DNA of 64,000 bases from Streptococcus sp. SK643 (GTDB lineage: Bacteria > Bacillota > Bacilli > Lactobacillales > Streptococcaceae). Location: assembly GCF_000259505.1 (NCBI RefSeq), contig NZ_AJMM01000031.1, forward strand, positions 58,004-122,003. Reading direction: 5' to 3'. The notes below the pieces were generated by a model. That model saw only the letters and a program-made list of their open reading frames with translations, was not told the DNA's origin and did not search any database. Made by a program: the position numbers and the translations under genes. Positions 1-9,982 of this stretch are shown here, piece by piece. The number at the start of each line of letters is the position of its first letter. The stretch's first letter is position 1.

Positions 1-585
1 CGATAGGAACATTTTCTTGATTTGATGAAATTTTCCTTCTGAAATGGTGATAGAGGCTTGACTGAGGGAAGGACTTGCAGATAGAATCTCTAGTCTTGCA
101 GGTTTACAGACAGTACCATCTAAAAAGACAATTCCATTTTGAAAGGCCTGGATATGATCAGGTGTCAGAAGTCCATTAACCTCAACTTGGTAAGTCTTAT
201 CCACATGGTACTGGGGATGGAGTAGTTGAAAACCCAAGGGGCCGTTGTCAGTCAAAAGAAGAAGTCCAGTCGTATCTCGGTCTAGTCGCCCGACGGCATA
301 GAGTTTGTCAGACTGTCTTTTAGGTGACAGCAAGTCCATGACAGTTGGAAGTTCCTTGTCTTTATTGGCTGTAACCACACCAGCAGGTTTATGAAGCATA
401 AGATAGGTGTGTTCATAGCCTTGAACGATTCGGCCCTGAAAAAGGAGTTCTTGTAGTCTTGTATCGATATTCTGAGCTAGGGAGCGGGCTGGGCAACCAT
501 CGACTAGAATGTCCCCTTTGAGTAAGGCTTGCTTCATGGCCTTTCGGCTGATTTTTTCTTGGGCTAATAAATTATCTAAACGCAT
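1..585 (-). CDS. rsuA: 16S rRNA pseudouridine(516) synthase, C-terminus cut by window edge
   Basis: The minus-strand frame opens at the ATG ending at 585 and stays open for 195 codons to base 1, so the C-terminus lies outside the window. The N-terminus (MRLDNLLAQEKISRK) is an S4-type RNA-binding domain. The pseudouridine synthase signature GRLDRDTTG lies at residues 99-107, with the expected catalytic Asp at 102, and the family motif GKFHQIKKMF lies near the break. Family knowledge: RsuA isomerises one uridine in helix 18 of 16S rRNA during small-subunit assembly. It is divergent from typA, with about 160 bases between the two starts. A related RluE/RluF-type enzyme cannot be fully excluded from this part alone. 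Confidence 0.88.
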   Translation of the reverse strand, partial: MRLDNLLAQEKISRKAMKQALLKGDILVDGCPARSLAQNIDTRLQELLFQGRIVQGYEHTYLMLHKPAGVVTANKDKELPTVMDLLSPKRQSDKLYAVGRLDRDTTGLLLLTDNGPLGFQLLHPQYHVDKTYQVEVNGLLTPDHIQAFQNGIVFLDGTVCKPARLEILSASPSLSQASITISEGKFHQIKKMFLS

Positions 586-695
586 ACTGTGCCTATCTTA
601 TCATAAGTCTCTTACTTTGAAAAGGCTTGACGTGAAAAGAAAAGTGGAGTGAAAACATTTACACTTGCTTGAATTATGTTATTTACTTGAAAATA

Positions 696-704
696 TGGTA
701 TAAT
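696..704 (+). promoter_or_regulatory. Extended -10 promoter of typA
   Basis: The sequence TGGTATAAT is a TGn-extended -10 element 43 bases before the typA start. No good -35 lies at 16-18 bp, which is common for extended -10 promoters in this genus. Confidence 0.7.
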
Positions 705-746
705 TGCTCAGTTAGAAAATAAATTTTGAATATTATAGAGGAAATC

Positions 747-2588
747 ATGACAAAACTTAGAGAAGATATCCGTAACATTGCGATTATCGCCCACGTTGAC
801 CACGGTAAAACAACCCTCGTTGACGAATTATTGAAACAATCAGAAACGCTTGATGCACGTACTGAATTGGCAGAGCGTGCTATGGACTCAAACGATATCG
901 AAAAAGAGCGTGGAATTACCATCCTTGCTAAAAATACAGCCGTTGCCTACAACGGAACTCGTATTAACATCATGGACACACCAGGACACGCGGACTTCGG
1001 TGGAGAAGTAGAACGTATCATGAAAATGGTTGACGGTGTTGTTTTGGTCGTAGATGCCTACGAAGGAACCATGCCACAAACTCGTTTCGTATTGAAAAAA
1101 GCCTTGGAGCAAGACCTTGTCCCAATCGTTGTTGTCAACAAAATCGACAAACCATCAGCTCGTCCTGCAGAAGTAGTAGATGAAGTATTGGAACTCTTCA
1201 TTGAGCTTGGTGCAGATGATGACCAGCTTGACTTCCCTGTAGTTTATGCATCAGCTATCAATGGAACTTCTTCATTGTCAGATGATCCAGCTGATCAAGA
1301 GGCTACAATGGCACCAATATTTGACACGATTATCGACCACATCCCAGCTCCAGTAGATAACTCAGATGAGCCTTTGCAGTTCCAAGTGTCACTTTTGGAC
1401 TACAATGACTTCGTTGGGCGTATCGGTATCGGTCGTGTTTTCCGTGGTACTGTTAAAGTTGGTGACCAAGTTACCCTTTCTAAACTTGATGGCACAACTA
1501 AAAACTTCCGTGTTACAAAACTTTTCGGTTTCTTTGGTTTGGAACGTCGTGAAATCCAAGAAGCAAAAGCGGGTGACTTGATTGCCGTTTCAGGTATGGA
1601 AGACATCTTTGTCGGAGAAACCATTACTCCGACAGACGCAATTGAAGCTCTTCCAATCCTACACATCGATGAGCCAACTCTTCAAATGACTTTCTTGGTT
1701 AACAACTCACCATTTGCTGGTAAAGAAGGTAAATGGGTAACTTCTCGTAAGGTAGAAGAACGTTTGCAGGCAGAATTGCAAACAGACGTTTCGCTCCGTG
1801 TTGACCCAACAGATTCACCAGATAAATGGACTGTTTCAGGACGTGGAGAATTGCACTTGTCAATCCTTATCGAAACAATGCGTCGTGAGGGATATGAACT
1901 TCAAGTATCTCGTCCAGAAGTTATCATAAAAGAAATCGACGGTGTTAAATGTGAGCCATTTGAACGTGTTCAAATCGACACTCCAGAAGAATACCAAGGT
2001 TCTGTTATCCAAAGCCTTTCTGAACGTAAGGGTGAAATGTTGGATATGATTTCAACTGGTAATGGTCAAACTCGTTTGGTCTTCCTTGTGCCAGCGCGTG
2101 GATTGATTGGATACTCAACTGAGTTCTTGTCAATGACTCGTGGTTACGGAATCATGAACCATACCTTTGACCAATACTTGCCATTGATTCCAGGGGAAAT
2201 TGGTGGTCGTCACCGTGGTGCCCTTGTTTCTATCGATGCTGGTAAGGCGACAACTTACTCAATCATGTCTATCGAAGAACGTGGTACGATCTTTGTTAAC
2301 CCAGGTACTGAAGTTTATGAAGGAATGATTATCGGTGAAAACTCTCGTGAAAATGACTTGACTGTTAACATCACTAAGGCTAAACAAATGACCAATGTTC
2401 GTTCAGCTACAAAAGACCAAACAGCTGTTATCAAAACACCTCGTATCTTGACACTTGAAGAATCTCTTGAGTTCTTGAATGATGATGAGTATATGGAAGT
2501 AACACCTGAGTCTATCCGTTTGCGTAAACAAATTCTTAACAAGGCAGAGCGTGAAAAAGCCAACAAGAAGAAGAAATCAGCTGAGTAA
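747..2588 (+). CDS. typA: Translational GTPase TypA/BipA
   Basis: This 613-residue protein has the usual TypA length. The G1 loop AHVDHGKT is at residues 15-22, followed by the switch region ERGITI, DTPGH (G3) and NKID (G4). EF-G-like domain II, domain III, domain V and the TypA-specific C-terminal domain follow. I chose the ATG at 747 rather than the in-frame ATG at 726 because AGAGGAAA sits just before 747 and the family starts MTKLRED. Family role: a ribosome-binding GTPase acting in 50S assembly and stress adaptation. A small membrane-protein gene follows after 19 bases and is probably cotranscribed. Confidence 0.97.
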   Translation: MTKLREDIRNIAIIAHVDHGKTTLVDELLKQSETLDARTELAERAMDSNDIEKERGITILAKNTAVAYNGTRINIMDTPGHADFGGEVERIMKMVDGVVLVVDAYEGTMPQTRFVLKKALEQDLVPIVVVNKIDKPSARPAEVVDEVLELFIELGADDDQLDFPVVYASAINGTSSLSDDPADQEATMAPIFDTIIDHIPAPVDNSDEPLQFQVSLLDYNDFVGRIGIGRVFRGTVKVGDQVTLSKLDGTTKNFRVTKLFGFFGLERREIQEAKAGDLIAVSGMEDIFVGETITPTDAIEALPILHIDEPTLQMTFLVNNSPFAGKEGKWVTSRKVEERLQAELQTDVSLRVDPTDSPDKWTVSGRGELHLSILIETMRREGYELQVSRPEVIIKEIDGVKCEPFERVQIDTPEEYQGSVIQSLSERKGEMLDMISTGNGQTRLVFLVPARGLIGYSTEFLSMTRGYGIMNHTFDQYLPLIPGEIGGRHRGALVSIDAGKATTYSIMSIEERGTIFVNPGTEVYEGMIIGENSRENDLTVNITKAKQMTNVRSATKDQTAVIKTPRILTLEESLEFLNDDEYMEVTPESIRLRKQILNKAEREKANKKKKSAE

Positions 2589-2607
2589 GAGCTAGAAAGA
2601 GATAAAA

Positions 2608-2862
2608 ATGATCTATTTAATCATAGGGCTACTCTTATTACTACTCTATATATTTGCGACACCACAGAGTATTAAGGGAACCGTTAATGTCTTTGTAATC
2701 ATTTTTGTTGGAATGTCACTCGTGATTTTGATTATGTTGTCAATTTTTCAAATTTTTCAATTACCAGCAGAATTCTTTGTCGCAATCGCTATGCTGGCCT
2801 TAGCCTACTTTAGTTTGAGAGATATCACTCTTATGTCAGTGAATCAAAGTAAAAGAAGATAA
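2608..2862 (+). CDS. Small two-to-three-helix membrane protein, DUF3165-like
   Basis: The 84-residue protein is almost entirely hydrophobic. Helices are visible at about residues 2-17, 25-48 and 54-70, with a short basic tail (NQSKRR). It resembles the DUF3165 family seen downstream of typA in streptococci; I know of no assigned function. It follows typA by 19 bases and is closed by a clear terminator, so it is likely the second gene of a typA transcript. Confidence 0.75.
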   Translation: MIYLIIGLLLLLLYIFATPQSIKGTVNVFVIIFVGMSLVILIMLSIFQIFQLPAEFFVAIAMLALAYFSLRDITLMSVNQSKRR

Positions 2863-2887
2863 AAAAGAGAGTTTAGGCTCTCTTTTT
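2863..2887 (+). terminator. Terminator of the typA operon
   Basis: AAAGAGAG and CTCTCTTT form a stem around a short loop, followed by T residues. It sits directly after the DUF3165-like gene. Confidence 0.8.
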
Positions 2888-2941
2888 GCTTATTAGAATG
2901 CCAAATAGGAGCATTTTCGTTTAGAATTATTTCCATAAAAA

Positions 2942-2950
2942 TGGTAAAAT
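2942..2950 (+). promoter_or_regulatory. Extended -10 promoter of murD
   Basis: TGGTAAAAT is a TGn-extended -10 element 28 bases upstream of the murD ATG. No strong -35 is evident. Confidence 0.55.
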
Positions 2951-2977
2951 AGTAGGAGTAGAAATGGAGTTTGAGAC

Positions 2978-4330
2978 ATGAAAGTAATCGATCAATTTAG
3001 AAATAAAAAAGTCCTTGTTTTAGGTTTGGCTAAGTCTGGGGAGTCTGCAGCTCGTTTGTTGGCAAGACTAGGTGCTATTGTGACAGTAAATGATGGTAAA
3101 CCATTTGAGGACAATCCAGCTGCCCAAAGTTTGCTGGAAGAAGGAATTAAGGTCATCACTGGTGGGCATCCTTTGGAACTTTTGGATGAAGAGTTTGCCC
3201 TCATGGTCAAAAATCCAGGAATTCCCTACAGCAATGCTATGATTGAAAAAGCCTTGGCCAAAGGAATTCCAGTCTTGACGGAGGTAGAATTGGCCTACTT
3301 GATTTCAGAAGCTCCAATCGTGGGTATTACTGGTTCAAATGGAAAAACAACCACAACGACGATGATTGGGGAGGTTTTAACTGCTGCTGGACAACATGGT
3401 CTTTTATCAGGGAATATCGGCTATCCAGCTAGTCAAGTGGCTCAAACAGCTACAGATAAGGATACACTTGTCATGGAACTTTCTTCTTTCCAATTAATGG
3501 GAATTCAAGACTTTCATCCTGAAATTGCAGTCATTACCAATCTTATGCCAACCCATATCGACTACCATGGCACTTTTGAAGAATATGTGGATGCCAAGTG
3601 GAACATCCAGAAAAATATGACAGCCACTGATTTTCTTGTCTTGAACTTTAATCAAGATTTGGCAAAAGAATTGGCAACAAAAACAGAAGCTGAGGTTGTG
3701 CCATTTTCAACGCTTGAAAAGGTTGATGGTGCCTATCTGGAAGATGGTCAGCTCTACTTCCGTGGAGAACTCGTCATGGCTGCAGATGAAATTGGTGTTC
3801 CAGGTAGTCACAATGTTGAAAATGCCCTTGCTACTATTGTTGTATCCAAGCTTCGTGGTGTGGATAACCAAACGATCAAGGAAACTCTTGCAGCTTTTGG
3901 TGGGGTTAAACACCGTCTCCAATTTGTGGATGAAATCAAGGGTGTGAAATTCTATAATGATAGCAAGTCAACCAATATCTTGGCTACTCAAAAGGCCTTG
4001 TCAGGATTTGATAATAGCAAGGTTATCTTGATTGCAGGTGGTTTAGACCGTGGCAATGAGTTTGATGAATTGGTGCAAGATATTACTGGACTCAAAAAGA
4101 TGGTTATTCTCGGTCAGTCTGCAGAACGTGTCAAACGTGCGGCAGACAAGGCAGGTGTTAGCTATCTGGACGCGTTAGATATTGCAGATGCAACTCGTAA
4201 GGCTTATGAATTAGCTACAGAAGGAGACGTTGTTCTCCTCAGTCCTGCCAATGCTAGTTGGGACATGTATGCTAACTTTGAAGTACGTGGAGACCTCTTC
4301 ATTGATACTGTTGTGGAGTTAAAAAAATAA
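2978..4330 (+). CDS. murD: UDP-N-acetylmuramoylalanine--D-glutamate ligase
   Basis: This 450-residue cytoplasmic enzyme adds D-Glu to UDP-MurNAc-L-Ala in peptidoglycan precursor synthesis. The N-terminal Rossmann-like UDP-binding domain ([10 protein letters not shown]) is followed by the ATP loop GSNGKTT at residues 119-125. The central motifs [11 protein letters not shown] and FYNDSKSTN and the C-terminal [10 protein letters not shown] are all typical of Mur ligases. murG begins one base after the stop, and divIB follows, so the three form a dcw-type operon driven from the promoter at 2942. Confidence 0.98.
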   Translation: MKVIDQFRNKKVLVLGLAKSGESAARLLARLGAIVTVNDGKPFEDNPAAQSLLEEGIKVITGGHPLELLDEEFALMVKNPGIPYSNAMIEKALAKGIPVLTEVELAYLISEAPIVGITGSNGKTTTTTMIGEVLTAAGQHGLLSGNIGYPASQVAQTATDKDTLVMELSSFQLMGIQDFHPEIAVITNLMPTHIDYHGTFEEYVDAKWNIQKNMTATDFLVLNFNQDLAKELATKTEAEVVPFSTLEKVDGAYLEDGQLYFRGELVMAADEIGVPGSHNVENALATIVVSKLRGVDNQTIKETLAAFGGVKHRLQFVDEIKGVKFYNDSKSTNILATQKALSGFDNSKVILIAGGLDRGNEFDELVQDITGLKKMVILGQSAERVKRAADKAGVSYLDALDIADATRKAYELATEGDVVLLSPANASWDMYANFEVRGDLFIDTVVELKK

Positions 4331-4331
4331 T

Positions 4332-5390
4332 ATGAAAAAAATTGTCTTTACAGGTGGAGGGACAGTTGGACATGTTACCCTCAACCTTTTATTGATACCC
4401 AAGTTTATCGAAGATGGCTGGGAAGTTCACTATATCGGAGATAAGCGTGGTATTGAACACCAAGAAATTCTTGAGTCGGATCTAGATGTCACCTTCCATT
4501 CCATTGCGACTGGGAAATTACGTCGCTATTTCTCTTGGCAAAATATGCTAGATGTCTTTAAAGTAGCCTGGGGAATTGTTCAATCGCTATTTATCATGTT
4601 ACGAATTCGCCCTCAGGCACTCTTTTCAAAGGGAGGATTTGTTTCAGTACCGCCTGTTATCGCAGCTCGTGTATCAGGAGTACCTGTTTTTATTCATGAG
4701 TCTGATCTATCTATGGGTTTGGCTAATAAAATTGCATATAAATTTGCGACAAAAATGTACTCAACTTTTGAGCAATCTGCTAGTCTTGCTAAGGTAGAGC
4801 ATGTAGGAGCAGTAACCAAGGTTTCAGATCAAAAAACTCCTGAACCTGATGAATTGGTAGATATTCAAACTTATTTTAATCCAAAGTTGCCAACGGTACT
4901 CTTTGTGGGAGGTTCGGCAGGAGCTCGGGTCTTTAACCAGTTAGTGACAAAGCATAAAAAGGAACTAATAGAGCACTATAATATTATCAATCTCACAGGG
5001 GATTCTAGTCTAAATGAGCTAAGTAAACATCTCTTTCGTGTGGACTATGTGACAGACCTCTATCAACCTTTGATGGGTATGGCAGATGTTGTTGTAACAC
5101 GTGGTGGTGCCAATACAATTTTTGAGCTCTTGGCTATGGCAAAATTACATGTCATTGTACCACTTGGTCGTGAGGCTAGTCGTGGGGATCAGATTGAAAA
5201 TGCAGCTTATTTTGTTAAGAAAGGGTATGCAGAGGAACTTCAAGAGACTGATCTAAACTTGGATAACTTGGAAGAAAAAATTTCAAACTTGTTGAGTCAT
5301 AAAGAAGACTATCAATCTAGGATGAAGGCTTCTAAGGAATTAAAATCTCTAGTAGATTTTTATCAATTGTTGAAAAAAGATGTATCATAA
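4332..5390 (+). CDS. murG: MurG glycosyltransferase (lipid I to lipid II)
   Basis: The 352-residue protein is a GT-B, membrane-associated enzyme that transfers GlcNAc from UDP-GlcNAc to lipid I. The N-terminal glycine loop GGGTVGH is at residues 8-14, in its streptococcal form (other genera have GGTGGH). The donor-binding region shows the second glycine loop [11 protein letters not shown] and [13 protein letters not shown]. Spacing of one base from murD and nine bases to divIB supports cotranscription and translational coupling. Confidence 0.97.
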   Translation: MKKIVFTGGGTVGHVTLNLLLIPKFIEDGWEVHYIGDKRGIEHQEILESDLDVTFHSIATGKLRRYFSWQNMLDVFKVAWGIVQSLFIMLRIRPQALFSKGGFVSVPPVIAARVSGVPVFIHESDLSMGLANKIAYKFATKMYSTFEQSASLAKVEHVGAVTKVSDQKTPEPDELVDIQTYFNPKLPTVLFVGGSAGARVFNQLVTKHKKELIEHYNIINLTGDSSLNELSKHLFRVDYVTDLYQPLMGMADVVVTRGGANTIFELLAMAKLHVIVPLGREASRGDQIENAAYFVKKGYAEELQETDLNLDNLEEKISNLLSHKEDYQSRMKASKELKSLVDFYQLLKKDVS

Positions 5391-5399
5391 GGAAAATAA

Positions 5400-6674
5400 A
5401 TGTCGAAAAAAAGGAAAAAGAAGGAAAAAGAAATCCCTCAAGAGCCTAAAGAATTATCAGAATGGCAGAAGCGAAATCAAGAATATCTAAAAAAGAAGGC
5501 AGAAGAAGAGGCTGCCTTAGCTGAAGAGAAGGAAAAAGAAAGAAAAGCTCGAATGGGAGAAAAGTCTGATACGGATGAGGAAAATGGGGATCATGAAAGT
5601 GAATCCAATTCAACCGAGTCAGAATCAGATACAAACGAGTCAAAACCAGATAAAGAAAGTTCTGAAGACGATGTAGAAGTCACTGAAGATACAAAAGAAG
5701 AGAAGGAAAGCAACGAAGAAAAAACATTAGATAAAAAGAAGGACAAGAACAAAAAGAAAAAGGCTGAGAAAAAGTCTTCTAAGGACAAGCCACAAAAACC
5801 TAAAATACCAGGAGTTCATATCTGGAGAGCTCTAACAATGTTAGTTCCTAGTTTCTTTATCTTGTTGATTTCTGTATACTTGCTTAGCCCTTATGCGACA
5901 AAAAAAGATATTCATGTTGAGGGAACAAACCATACTACGGCTGAAGAAGTTAGACAGGCTGCGGATATTCAGGATTCAGACTACATGCTGAGTCTAATTG
6001 TTGAAAAAGCAAAATACGAAGAACGAATCAAGTCAAATTATTGGGTTGAGTCCGCTCAACTTGTTTATCAATTTCCAACTAAATTTACAATTAAAGTTAA
6101 AGAATTTGATATTGTTGCCTACTATGTTTCAGGTGAAAGCCACTACCCTATTCTTTCTAATGGTAAGCTTGAGAACACTTCAGTAAGTTTGGTTACTTTA
6201 CCAGAAACCTATCTGTCCGTTATGTTTAATGATAGTGAAAAAATTAAAACCTTTATTACAGGACTTTCTAGCATCAGTCCTGAAATAAAGTCAGCTATTC
6301 AAAAGGTAGAATTAGTATCAAGTAATGTCACTTCTGATTTATTGAGATTAACAATGACGGATTCAGATGAAATCTTGGTTCCTTTATCTGAAATGGACAA
6401 GAAGTTGTCGTACTACAGTAAAATCAAGCCCAAATTAACAGAACCAACTGTAGTCGATATGGAAGCAGGAATATATAGCTATACTGTAGCAGATAAACTG
6501 ATTATCGAGGCTGAAGAAAAAGCTAAAAAAGAGGCTGTGGAAGCTGAAACCAAACAAAAAGAGGAAGAGAAGAAAAATCTGGAAGAACAGAAGAATAAAT
6601 TAGAAGAAGAGAAGAAGAAGCTAGAAGAACAGATTAATCAAAACCAAACTTCTCAGAGATCACAGCGACGTTAG
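5400..6674 (+). CDS. divIB: Cell division protein DivIB/FtsQ
   Basis: The 424-residue protein is a bitopic member of the divisome (the DivIB-DivIC-FtsL complex). It has a long, highly charged cytoplasmic N-terminus (residues 1-140, Lys/Glu/Ser/Asp-rich), one transmembrane helix at about 143-164, and a POTRA domain starting near DIHVEGT (about 170). A beta domain follows, then a Glu/Lys-rich coiled-coil tail (about 370-424) ending in a basic NQTSQRSQRR-like stretch. Both charged tails contain simple repeated Glu/Lys codons and are the parts most likely to vary in length between strains. It is the third gene after murD and murG. Confidence 0.95.
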   Translation: MSKKRKKKEKEIPQEPKELSEWQKRNQEYLKKKAEEEAALAEEKEKERKARMGEKSDTDEENGDHESESNSTESESDTNESKPDKESSEDDVEVTEDTKEEKESNEEKTLDKKKDKNKKKKAEKKSSKDKPQKPKIPGVHIWRALTMLVPSFFILLISVYLLSPYATKKDIHVEGTNHTTAEEVRQAADIQDSDYMLSLIVEKAKYEERIKSNYWVESAQLVYQFPTKFTIKVKEFDIVAYYVSGESHYPILSNGKLENTSVSLVTLPETYLSVMFNDSEKIKTFITGLSSISPEIKSAIQKVELVSSNVTSDLLRLTMTDSDEILVPLSEMDKKLSYYSKIKPKLTEPTVVDMEAGIYSYTVADKLIIEAEEKAKKEAVEAETKQKEEEKKNLEEQKNKLEEEKKKLEEQINQNQTSQRSQRR

Positions 6675-6727
6675 ATGTCACTTTACTTTTGGCTCTTGTC
6701 TTTTAAAGTCACGTTCCTAGTTTTTAC

Positions 6728-6756
6728 TTGACAAGTATCTATATAAATAATAGAAT
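6728..6756 (+). promoter_or_regulatory. Promoter of pyrF-pyrE
   Basis: TTGACA at 6728-6733 and TAGAAT at 6751-6756 are separated by exactly 17 bp. Transcription would begin just before the PyrR leader. Confidence 0.8.
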
Positions 6757-6764
6757 AGAAAAAA

Positions 6765-6863
6765 ACCTTTAAAGCAGTCCAGAGAGGCAGCTAAGGTTAG
6801 ACGGTGAAAGGGTGGAGACTACCCATTTTTCGTGGAACCTTGCTGTGGGCAGGTTCCTTTTTT
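6765..6863 (+). promoter_or_regulatory. PyrR-binding attenuator leader of pyrF-pyrE
   Basis: The leader contains AGTCCAGAGAGGC at about 6776-6788, the conserved core of the PyrR binding loop in pyr mRNAs. It is followed by a possible antiterminator region and then a strong terminator hairpin (GGAACCTTGC at 6834-6843 pairing with GCAGGTTCC at 6849-6857, then six T). Family knowledge: UMP-bound PyrR stabilises the anti-antiterminator so the terminator forms and pyr genes are shut down when pyrimidines are plentiful. Confidence 0.85.
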
Positions 6864-6916
6864 CATGGTTTCTTTTAACCTCACTCTCTTGGATTAAAAG
6901 GTAAAAGGAGAAGTGT

Positions 6917-7618
6917 ATGCGAGAACAGCGTCCAGTCATTGCCCTTGATTTTCCGAGTTTTGAAGCGGTCAAGGAATTTTTAGCTCTTTTCCCAGAAAAA
7001 GAGAGCCTTTATTTGAAAGTTGGAATGGAACTATACTATTCTACAGGTCCAGAGATTGTTTCCTACTTAAAAAACTTGGGGCATAGTGTTTTTCTTGACC
7101 TTAAGTTACATGACATTCCCAATACAGTTCAGTCAGCCATGAAGGTCTTGTCTAAACTTGGAGTCGATATGACTAATGTACATGCAGCTGGTGGTGTAGA
7201 AATGATGAAGGCTGCGCGTGAAGGTCTTGGAAGTCAAGCCAAATTGATAGCTGTAACTCAGCTCACATCAACGTCCGAAGCCCAGATGCAGGAGTTTCAA
7301 AATATCCAAACAAGCTTGCAAGAGTCTGTGATTCACTATGCTAAGAAGACAGCAGAAGCTGGTTTAGATGGGGTTGTATGTTCGGCTCAAGAAGTTCAAC
7401 TCATCAAGCAGGCTACCCATTCAGATTTTATCTGCCTGACACCGGGCATTCGTCCTTCAGGTGCTACAGTTGGAGATCAAAAACGAGTTATGACACCTGC
7501 TGATGCCTATCAAATCGGTAGTGACTATATCGTAGTGGGTCGTCCGATTACCCAGGCTGAGGATCCTGTTGCAGCTTATCATGCCATTAAGGACGAATGG
7601 ACTCAAGACTGGAATTAA
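6917..7618 (+). CDS. pyrF: Orotidine 5'-phosphate decarboxylase
   Basis: The 233-residue TIM-barrel enzyme converts OMP to UMP, the last step of de novo UMP synthesis. The active-site motif [10 protein letters not shown] lies at about residues 60-69 and the phosphate-binding PGIRPSG and VGRPI motifs occur near the C-terminus. The ATG at 6917 is preceded by AAAGGAGAAG. It is expressed behind the PyrR attenuator and followed after 33 bases by pyrE. Confidence 0.98.
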   Translation: MREQRPVIALDFPSFEAVKEFLALFPEKESLYLKVGMELYYSTGPEIVSYLKNLGHSVFLDLKLHDIPNTVQSAMKVLSKLGVDMTNVHAAGGVEMMKAAREGLGSQAKLIAVTQLTSTSEAQMQEFQNIQTSLQESVIHYAKKTAEAGLDGVVCSAQEVQLIKQATHSDFICLTPGIRPSGATVGDQKRVMTPADAYQIGSDYIVVGRPITQAEDPVAAYHAIKDEWTQDWN

Positions 7619-7651
7619 AAAATAGAAGAATTAAAATAAAAGGAGAAATTC

Positions 7652-8284
7652 ATGACACTTGCTAAAGACATCGCTAGCCACCTCTTGAAAATTCAAGCCG
7701 TTTACCTCAAGCCAGAAGAGCCATTTACATGGGCATCTGGAATTCAGTCACCCATTTATACTGATAACCGAGTGACACTAGCCTATCCAGAAACTCGTAC
7801 CCTCATTGAAAATGGCTTTGTGGAAGCTATCAAAAAGGAATTTCCTGAAGTTGAAGTGATTGCTGGAACAGCGACAGCTGGGATTCCTCATGGAGCTATT
7901 ATCGCTGATAAGATGAACCTGCCATTTGCCTACATCCGTAGCAAACCAAAAGACCACGGTGCTGGTAATCAAATCGAAGGCCGTGTAGCTGAAGGGCAAA
8001 AGATGGTGGTTGTTGAAGATTTGATTTCAACTGGAGGTTCTGTTCTTGAAGCAGTAGCCGCTGCCAAACGTGAAGGCGCAGATGTTCTCGGTGTTGTCGC
8101 AATCTTTAGCTATCAATTACCAAAAGCAGACAAGAACTTTGCAGAAGCTGGTGTTAAGCTAGTGACACTTTCTAACTACGGTGAATTGATTCATCTAGCT
8201 CAAGAAGAAGGTTACATCACACCAGAAGGACTCGATCTTCTAAAACGCTTTAAAGAAGACCAAGAAAATTGGCAAAATGCTTAA
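7652..8284 (+). CDS. pyrE: Orotate phosphoribosyltransferase
   Basis: The 210-residue enzyme joins orotate to PRPP to form OMP, the substrate of the upstream pyrF product. The PRPP-binding motif [12 protein letters not shown] is present near residue 120 and the RSKPKDHG flexible-loop region near 90. The ATG follows AAAAGGAGAAATTC. The operon ends at the hairpin at 8293. Confidence 0.98.
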   Translation: MTLAKDIASHLLKIQAVYLKPEEPFTWASGIQSPIYTDNRVTLAYPETRTLIENGFVEAIKKEFPEVEVIAGTATAGIPHGAIIADKMNLPFAYIRSKPKDHGAGNQIEGRVAEGQKMVVVEDLISTGGSVLEAVAAAKREGADVLGVVAIFSYQLPKADKNFAEAGVKLVTLSNYGELIHLAQEEGYITPEGLDLLKRFKEDQENWQNA

Positions 8285-8292
8285 AACATAGA

Positions 8293-8330
8293 AAATCAGG
8301 TAGTCGCTAGGATTACCTGATTTCTTTTTG
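8293..8330 (+). terminator. Terminator of pyrF-pyrE
   Basis: AAATCAGGTA pairs with TACCTGATTT, followed by CTTTTT. It separates pyrE from the convergent ABC transporter genes and may work weakly in both directions. Confidence 0.8.
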
Positions 8331-8345
8331 TGATGTTATTGGATG

Positions 8346-9212
8346 TTAGTCAACTTTTCCACCTTCAACAACTAGGTCATCTGCTTTAGCAGCGTCACCG
8401 TAGGTTGGGTGAAGTGTTTTTTCATAGGCCTTGTGGAAGAAGTTTTCTTTGCCTAATTTTTCAATATCTTTATTGATGAAGTCTAGCAATTCTTGGTTGC
8501 CTTTTTGAACTGCTGCCGCAATGGTATCTGGATTACCGAGGGAAGTAATTCCTACTTCAAATCCTTTGTTTTCAAGCGCCCAAGCTAGAACTTCAGTATT
8601 GTCAGTAGAGAAGGCATCTCCACGTCCGTCAAGAAGGGCTTGGTAAGAGTCGCTATATTGGTCGTATTTTTGGAGTTTTACTTCTGGGTGATTTTTTTCA
8701 AAATAAGTCTCAGCAGTCGTTCCTTTTGTAACAATCAAGGTTTTACCTTCCAATTGTTTGACGTCTGTAATGAGACCCGTCTTAGGTGATACGACACCAA
8801 GTGAGACTTTCATGTATGGAAGGGCAAAATCAACTTGTTTCTTACGTTCGTCAGTCACTGTAAAGTTGGCAAGAGTAATATCCACCTTGTTTGAAATCAA
8901 GTATTCAGCACGGTTGGCAGCATCGACTGAAACGTATTTGACCTTGACACCAAGATCTTGAGCCAGTTGGTTCCCCAATTCGATATCGTAACCTTGGTAG
9001 GAACCATCATTGTCAACATAACCAAACGGTTTCTTGTCTCCAAACACGGCGATTCGTAGCTCACCGCTTTTTTTGATTTCATCGATTGTGCGAGCCTTGG
9101 CAGTCGTTTTACCAGACGATGAACCAGCATTTCCACCTGAGCTACAAGCTGTGACAAAGATAAGGGCAAAGGCAAGTGCCAAAACAGTTAAGAGTGGTTT
9201 GAATAGTTTCAT
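8346..9212 (-). CDS. Amino-acid ABC transporter substrate-binding lipoprotein
   Basis: The 288-residue protein has a lipoprotein signal peptide with lipobox VTAC (lipidated Cys at 23), then a Ser/Gly linker and a family-3 solute-binding domain (RIAVFGDKKPFGYVD, KVDITLANFTVTDERKKQVDF). These are the features of glutamate/glutamine/polar amino-acid binding proteins, but the exact substrate cannot be read from sequence. It is the last gene of a four-gene minus-strand operon (permease, permease, ATPase, binding protein), 11 bases after the ATPase stop. Confidence 0.9.
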   Translation of the reverse strand: MKLFKPLLTVLALAFALIFVTACSSGGNAGSSSGKTTAKARTIDEIKKSGELRIAVFGDKKPFGYVDNDGSYQGYDIELGNQLAQDLGVKVKYVSVDAANRAEYLISNKVDITLANFTVTDERKKQVDFALPYMKVSLGVVSPKTGLITDVKQLEGKTLIVTKGTTAETYFEKNHPEVKLQKYDQYSDSYQALLDGRGDAFSTDNTEVLAWALENKGFEVGITSLGNPDTIAAAVQKGNQELLDFINKDIEKLGKENFFHKAYEKTLHPTYGDAAKADDLVVEGGKVD

Positions 9213-9223
9213 AAGAATCTCCT

Positions 9224-9982
9224 TTATAGATATGAGCCAAATTGGCTAAAGTCAAAGACGTTTAAAAATTCCTGAGCACGTTTGGTTTGCGGATTGGTGA
9301 AGAAATCTTGAGCCCTTCCTTCTTCAGCGATTTTCCCTTGGTCGAGAAAGATAATCCAATCGGCAATAGCTTGGGCAAACTGCATTTCATGAGTTACTAG
9401 AATCATAGTTCGACCTTCTTTGGCCAAATCATTGATGAGTTCCAGAACCTCACGCACCATTTCTGGATCCAGCGAAGCAGTCACTTCATCAAAGAGGATA
9501 ATTTCTGGATGCATGAGGAGAGCACGAACAATCGCAACCCGTTGTTTCTGTCCACCAGATAATTGACGCGCAAAGCTATGTTGTTTATCTAGCAAATCAA
9601 CACGGTCTAGTAATTGCAAAGCTTCCTCTGTTACTTCTTTCTTGTCTCTTCCCTGAGCCTTGATAGGGCCTAGGATGAGGTTTTGAAGGACATCCAGATG
9701 GGGAAAGAGTTCATAGCTTTGAAAGACCATGCCAATCTTTTGGCGAACCAGGTGAAAATCTTTTTTATTTTCAACGATAGACTGACCATCCAGCAGGATA
9801 TCTCCAGCTTGAATATTTTCTAAGCCATTAAGGCAACGAAGGAGGGTACTTTTCCCACAACCAGAGGGTCCTAAGATGACGACAACTTCCCCTTTTTTGA
9901 TATCTAGAGAAAGTCCTTGGAGGATGGGATTGTCTCCGAAGGATTTCTTTAAGTCCTTGATTTCTAAAATAGTTTCAGACAT
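9224..9982 (-). CDS. Amino-acid ABC transporter ATP-binding protein
   Basis: The 252-residue cytoplasmic ATPase of the polar amino-acid importer has Walker A GPSGCGKST at residues 38-46, the signature LSGGQKQR at 141-148, Walker B IILFDE at 161-166 and the switch His in VTHEMQFA. After Walker B the usual DEPTSALD reads DEVTASLD: the proline is Val, while the catalytic Glu is kept. The ATG abuts the stop of the upstream permease directly. Confidence 0.92.
   Translation of the reverse strand: MSETILEIKDLKKSFGDNPILQGLSLDIKKGEVVVILGPSGCGKSTLLRCLNGLENIQAGDILLDGQSIVENKKDFHLVRQKIGMVFQSYELFPHLDVLQNLILGPIKAQGRDKKEVTEEALQLLDRVDLLDKQHSFARQLSGGQKQRVAIVRALLMHPEIILFDEVTASLDPEMVREVLELINDLAKEGRTMILVTHEMQFAQAIADWIIFLDQGKIAEEGRAQDFFTNPQTKRAQEFLNVFDFSQFGSYL

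Noticed and set aside
5446..5788. Two minus-strand open frames opposite the divIB N-terminus
   Set aside because: They are made of Ser/Leu/Phe runs, the mirror image of the Glu/Lys/Ser-rich divIB sequence, and have no ribosome-binding site.
6769..6972. Minus-strand open frame across the PyrR leader
   Set aside because: It is antisense to the attenuator hairpins and the pyrF start; no promoter or RBS supports it.
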